Below are positions 60,476 through 64,000 of a DNA stretch of 64,000 nucleotides, in pieces; position 1 is the stretch's first letter; each line of letters opens with the position of its first letter. Position numbers and translations under genes: made by a program. Under the pieces are notes generated by a model, which was not told the DNA's origin, did no database searches, and saw only the letters and a list, made by a program, of their open reading frames with translations. Source of the DNA: Umezawaea beigongshangensis (GTDB taxonomy: Bacteria > Actinomycetota > Actinomycetes > Mycobacteriales > Pseudonocardiaceae). The stretch is from contig NZ_JAEIOJ010000002.1 in the NCBI RefSeq assembly GCF_016464305.1, positions 186,001 through 250,000 on the forward strand, written 5' to 3'.

Positions 60476-62998
60476 TCAGCGCACCTCGACCCCCACCACG
60501 CAGGTGTCGTCGTCGGTGTCGGAGTCGGTGTGGGTCAGCAGGTGGTCGAGCCTGGCCTCCAGACCGCCGGAGGACGCCGCGGAACTGGTGAGCAGCCGGT
60601 CGATGCAGTCGTCCAGCGGCAGGTCCCGGCGTTCGACGAGGCCGTCGGTGTAGAACAGCAGCACGTCGCCCTCCTCCAACTGGACCTGGCTCTCGTCGTA
60701 GTCGCTGTCGGTCAGCACGCCCAGCATCAGCCCGCGCGGTGTCGGCAGGGCGGTCGCCTCTCCCCGGCGGACCAGGACGGGCGGGAGGTGCCCGGCCCTG
60801 GCCCAGGTGAGGGTGCGCGTGGGCGGGTCGAACAGGCCGCAGATCGCCGTGGCGAGGACGTTGTCGGCCAGGTGGCGGGCGACGAGGTTGAGCCACGCCA
60901 GCAGTTGCGCCGGGCCCGCGCCGGTGGCCGCGAGACCGCGCAGGGCGTTGCGCAGCACGACCATGCCGGTGGCGGCGCCGACGCCGTGCCCGGTGATGTC
61001 GCCGACCGAGATCAGGACCTGGTTCGACGGCAGGACCACGGCGTCGTACCAGTCACCGCCGACCAGGTGCTCCTTCTCCGCCGGGCGGTAGCGCACGGCG
61101 ATGCGCAGCCCCGGCGCGTCCACCGGCGCCTCGGTGGGCGGCATGATGGCGTGCTGGAGCTGGAGGGCGAGCCGGTTGTGCTCGGCCGCCTGCTGCTCGG
61201 TGTGGGCGAGCTGGTCGCGGGTGGCCGCCAGCGCGACCTCGGTCCAGTGCTGGGCCGAGATGTCCTGGTAGGCGCCGCGCACCGACAGGAGCCGGTTGGT
61301 CGCGTCGACGACGGGTTCGGCGATGACGCGGATGTGGCGCAGGATGCCGTCGGCACGCCGCAGCCGGAACGCGGTGCTGGCGGGCCGCCGCAGGTGCAGC
61401 AGGGTGCGCAGGAACCGGTCGATCGTGCCGGAGTCGTCGGGGTGGGCGTGCTCGGCGAGGTGCTGCACGGACACCGGGGCCGCGGTCTGGGACAGCCCGT
61501 AGAGCGAGAACAGCTCGCCGTTCCAGGTGATCTCCTGCGTGAGCAGGTTCTCCTCGAACCCGCCGACGCGCCCGAGCCGCTGAGCGTGCTGCAACAGGTT
61601 CGCCAGCCGGGTCGTCTCGTCGTGCACCCGCCACAGCAGGAGCAGTTCCCCGCCGTGCCTGCTGATGCTGATGCTGGCGGTGACGGTGAGCGGCACCTGG
61701 TCGACCAGGGTGGCCAGCGTCATCCGTTCGGCGCGGAAGGGCTCACCGGTGGCGTGGACGCGTTCGAGCTCGTCGATCAGTCCGCTGTGGGCCACCAGCG
61801 GGTAGGCCTCCAGCAGGGTCGCACCCACGACGTCCTCGCGGGTGCGGTCGGCGAGGTCGGTGAAGTGCGGGTTGGCGTGGTGGACGCGGAAGTCCACGGG
61901 GGTGCCGCGTCCGTCCAGCTCGGGGCGCAGCACCATCGCCGGGTCGAGCAGCCCGTCCACGAGGTCCACCAGTTCGGTCAGCGCGTGGTCGGTCGCCGTG
62001 CGGGGTTCCGACTCGGCCCGCAGGACCGGCCGGTTCTCCAGGGTGTGCGAGCACAGCTCGGCCAGCGCCTCGACCTGCCGCTGGATCTGCGGTGTCCGCG
62101 GAGGTGGCACGTGCGGCCAGCAGATCTCCAGGACGCCGAGGATGCGGCCACCGGTGCCGGCGGGCAGCACCACCCGGCCACCCGGCACCTCCCGGTGCGC
62201 CACGGACGGCAGACCGGTGCTGACCACGTCGTCGAACCAGACCGGCGCCCGGTCGACGAGGGCGCGGCGCGCGGAGGTGACGACACCGGGCGGGACGTGC
62301 CGCCAGCGCGTCGCCTCCGTCTCGCTGAACCCCGCGTGCCCGGCCAGGTCGAGAGAACCGTCGGAGGCCGCCGCCCACACCGCGACCGCGGTCGCGCCCA
62401 GCGGGGCCAGCGCGTGCTGGAGCAGCGCCTCCGCCACCGCCTGCGTGTCGCTCGCCCCCAGCACACCGCTCTCGGTGGTGCGCAACCGGACCACCGCCGA
62501 GGACACCGTCCCCGAGTTCCCGGTCCCGGTGCGCACGTGGTCCACGAAGGCGCTGGCCGCCTCGGCGAGCTGGTCGTGCGACGCCTGGTCCACGATCTCC
62601 GCCGCCAGCTCCAGCTGCGTCACCCCCGCGCGCTCGGCGAGTTCGGCGAGCTGCTTGGCGGCCCTGGTGGGGCCGCAGCGCAGCCGCTCCACCAGCACGC
62701 CCTTCGCCAGCTCGATCAGCGCGCGCCCGTCCGCCGTCGCCTGCGCCTCCCGCACCCTGCGGCTGAGCCGCTCGACGGTCGCGGCCAGTCTGTCCAGGTT
62801 GGACCGCATGCTGGTGTGGACGTCCGGCACCTCCGCGAGCGCGCTGAAGGTCGAGTCGTCGTCGGAGAAGTCCGTCGACAACGCCCCGCCCTCCTCCGGG
62901 AGCGGCGTCGGCACGAGCCCGGCCGGTGGCTGTCCGGCGCGCTCGTCCCCCGGCGCGATCACCGCCCGCTCCTCGTCACCCGGTCCCACGACCGGCAC
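60476..62998 (-). CDS. ANTAR-GAF-PAS-PAS-PP2C phosphatase
   Basis: 840 residues from GTG 62998. Domains in order: ANTAR-like helices (about 75-135, RALIELAKGVLVERLRCGPTRAAKQLAELAERAG), GAF (about 175-320), PAS (about 345-450, FRVHHANPHFTDLADRTREDVVG), second PAS (about 460-575, WNGELFSLYGLS ... FRLRRADGILRHIRVIAEPVVD), and SpoIIE/PP2C (about 590-840: LVGGDWYDAVVLPS, SVGDITGHGVGAATGM, LFYTDGLVERRD, DDDTCVVGVEV). The PP2C module should dephosphorylate STAS anti-sigma antagonists. ANTAR domains bind RNA hairpins in antiterminators. The gene starts 10 bases after the hybrid kinase gene, so the two are co-transcribed. Confidence 0.87.
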   Translation of the reverse strand: MPVVGPGDEERAVIAPGDERAGQPPAGLVPTPLPEEGGALSTDFSDDDSTFSALAEVPDVHTSMRSNLDRLAATVERLSRRVREAQATADGRALIELAKGVLVERLRCGPTRAAKQLAELAERAGVTQLELAAEIVDQASHDQLAEAASAFVDHVRTGTGNSGTVSSAVVRLRTTESGVLGASDTQAVAEALLQHALAPLGATAVAVWAAASDGSLDLAGHAGFSETEATRWRHVPPGVVTSARRALVDRAPVWFDDVVSTGLPSVAHREVPGGRVVLPAGTGGRILGVLEICWPHVPPPRTPQIQRQVEALAELCSHTLENRPVLRAESEPRTATDHALTELVDLVDGLLDPAMVLRPELDGRGTPVDFRVHHANPHFTDLADRTREDVVGATLLEAYPLVAHSGLIDELERVHATGEPFRAERMTLATLVDQVPLTVTASISISRHGGELLLLWRVHDETTRLANLLQHAQRLGRVGGFEENLLTQEITWNGELFSLYGLSQTAAPVSVQHLAEHAHPDDSGTIDRFLRTLLHLRRPASTAFRLRRADGILRHIRVIAEPVVDATNRLLSVRGAYQDISAQHWTEVALAATRDQLAHTEQQAAEHNRLALQLQHAIMPPTEAPVDAPGLRIAVRYRPAEKEHLVGGDWYDAVVLPSNQVLISVGDITGHGVGAATGMVVLRNALRGLAATGAGPAQLLAWLNLVARHLADNVLATAICGLFDPPTRTLTWARAGHLPPVLVRRGEATALPTPRGLMLGVLTDSDYDESQVQLEEGDVLLFYTDGLVERRDLPLDDCIDRLLTSSAASSGGLEARLDHLLTHTDSDTDDDTCVVGVEVR

Positions 62999-63008
62999 GT
63001 CTCCCGCG

Positions 63009-64000
63009 TCACCGGTTCAACCACCCGCGGATGCGGCCGATCAGCTCGTCGGCGTCGAGCGGCTTGGTGACGTAGTCGTCCGCGCCGGAGGCCAGGCTCT
63101 TCTCCCGGTCGCCCGGCATCGCCTTGGCCGTCACCGCGACGACGGGCAACCGGCTGTGCTCCGGCATGGCCCGGATCGCCGCGGTCGCGCTGTAGCCGTC
63201 CATCTCCGGCATCATCACGTCCATCAGGACGAGGTCGACCTCGGGGTGCGCGCAGAGCGTGTCGATGCCCTCCCGGCCGTTCTCCGCGTGCAGCACCGTC
63301 ATCCCGTGCAGTTCCAGGACACCGGTCAGGGCGAACACGTTGCGGGCGTCGTCGTCCACGACGAGCACGGTGCGTCCGATCAGCTCGCTGTCCGGCTCGG
63401 GCGCGGGGCGCGCGGCCGGGGCGTCCCGGCGCACGAGGGGGAGCACGTCTCCCGGCTGCTCGGCGTTGAGGTGCAGGGCGATGCGCTCGCGCAGTTCGTC
63501 CAGACCCGTCAGCAGCTCCAGCGGCCGGTCCTGCGCGCGGGTCTGCAAGCGCTGCTCCTGCTCCGCGTCGAGTCGCCGGTTGTTGTGGGCCAGCACGGGA
63601 ATGGTGCGCAGAGCCGGGTCCTCGTCCACCACGTCGAGGAAGCGCAGGGCCGCGGCGTCGGGCATGTCCAGCTCCAGCACGATGCAGTGGCACGCCTCGA
63701 CGGCGAGCGCGGCGGCGGCCTGCTCGATCCCGACGGCGGTCACGACCTCGACCGGCCCGCGCGGGTCCGTCGCGTCCCCGCTGGTCGCGAGGTCCGCGGT
63801 GGCGCTCTCGGCGACCAGCGACAGCAGGCCGCGCGGACGCTCCTCGACCACCAGCAGGCGGCGGCGCTGCTGCGGCGGCGCGGTGATGAGCAGCCGCTCG
63901 TCGGCGGAGCCGGCGCCCTCGACGACGATCTGCTCGTCGGCGGTGCGCTGGATCGTCGCCGCCTCCTCGAAGTCCGGCCGCGCCACCGGGAGGTAGAGGG
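63009..64000 (-). CDS. Hybrid histidine kinase C-terminus with two receiver domains (5' end outside window)
   Basis: The open frame continues past the window edge. Its first residues, LYLPVARPDF, resemble the end of an HATPase domain (T-L-Y-L-P), so the kinase part lies upstream. Then come a degenerate receiver (about 30-170 of the visible part: RRRLLVVEER, CIVLELDMPDAAALRFLDVVDED) and a complete receiver at the end. The latter has VLVVDDDARNVFALTGVLELHGM, phosphoacceptor Asp in VDLVLMDVMMPEMDGY, VTAKAMPGDREKSLASGADDYVTKPL and a terminal WLNR. It probably signals to the co-transcribed PP2C phosphatase. Confidence 0.85.
   Translation of the reverse strand, partial: LYLPVARPDFEEAATIQRTADEQIVVEGAGSADERLLITAPPQQRRRLLVVEERPRGLLSLVAESATADLATSGDATDPRGPVEVVTAVGIEQAAAALAVEACHCIVLELDMPDAAALRFLDVVDEDPALRTIPVLAHNNRRLDAEQEQRLQTRAQDRPLELLTGLDELRERIALHLNAEQPGDVLPLVRRDAPAARPAPEPDSELIGRTVLVVDDDARNVFALTGVLELHGMTVLHAENGREGIDTLCAHPEVDLVLMDVMMPEMDGYSATAAIRAMPEHSRLPVVAVTAKAMPGDREKSLASGADDYVTKPLDADELIGRIRGWLNR

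Noticed and set aside
59492-63070. 1192-codon plus-strand frame
   Set aside because: Antisense shadow of the AraC and PP2C genes; repetitive Arg/Gly/Val/Gln composition.

Overview
The window is 64 kb of very GC-rich, gene-dense DNA with GTG starts, four-base stop/start overlaps and strong codon-position bias. It contains a geosmin synthase, an AfsR-type regulator, PP2C/STAS partner-switching genes, two P450s and many TetR, PadR, GntR and AraC regulators. This points to a filamentous actinomycete. A Pseudonocardiales genome of the Saccharothrix/Actinosynnema/Lentzea type fits best, helped by a tyrosine ammonia-lyase resembling Sam8 of Saccharothrix espanaensis, but the genus is inference. No rRNA, tRNA, IS element, CRISPR array or replication origin was seen.

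Layout. 1-5.8 kb: a partial haloacetate-dehalogenase-like hydrolase diverging from a large SARP/BTAD-ATPase regulator, a quinone-oxidoreductase-like enzyme behind a double palindrome, and a frameshifted Atu4866-family gene. 6-10 kb: a CPA1 antiporter and a compact rsbQ-rsbP-rsbV energy-stress operon. 10-13.6 kb: geosmin synthase with a repetitive C-terminal extension, and an orphan winged-helix regulator. 14-21 kb: a secreted PA14/GH2/LamG glycosidase, a STAS protein, ZapE and a WGR/beta-propeller protein. 21-27 kb: P450, TetR with divergent MFS, methyltransferase, TetR with divergent SDR. 27-36 kb: NAD-dependent DNA ligase, DUF1684, dhaKL, VOC and PPOX proteins, a DUF3140/DUF2945 pair, and a PadR/membrane-protein pair.

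36-45 kb: the most distinctive locus. Six genes are co-directional and mostly overlapping: a tyrosine ammonia-lyase, a probable heme-dependent tyrosine 3-hydroxylase, a caffeoyl-CoA-type O-methyltransferase, an HHxxxDG acyltransferase, a zinc alcohol dehydrogenase and a 4-coumarate:CoA-ligase/SDR fusion. Together they could turn L-tyrosine into caffeate or ferulate, activate it, modify it and transfer it to an acceptor. An AT-richer 400-bp leader precedes the operon and a 15-bp-stem terminator follows it.

45-64 kb: remnants (glycosyltransferase tail, RBBP9/YdeN esterase tail, GNAT head) are scattered between intact genes. These include an AtuA/DUF4387/MFS/GntR catabolic unit, a P450-ferredoxin pair, a DUF4097/ribbon-helix-helix pair, a Tat-exported PHP phosphoesterase with a His-rich head, a short SepF paralogue, a TenA/PqqC-fold protein and TetR with a divergent DUF2306 protein. 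The window ends with an AraC/cupin pair and a signalling block: an ANTAR-GAF-PAS-PP2C phosphatase directly behind the tail of a hybrid histidine kinase that runs off the window.
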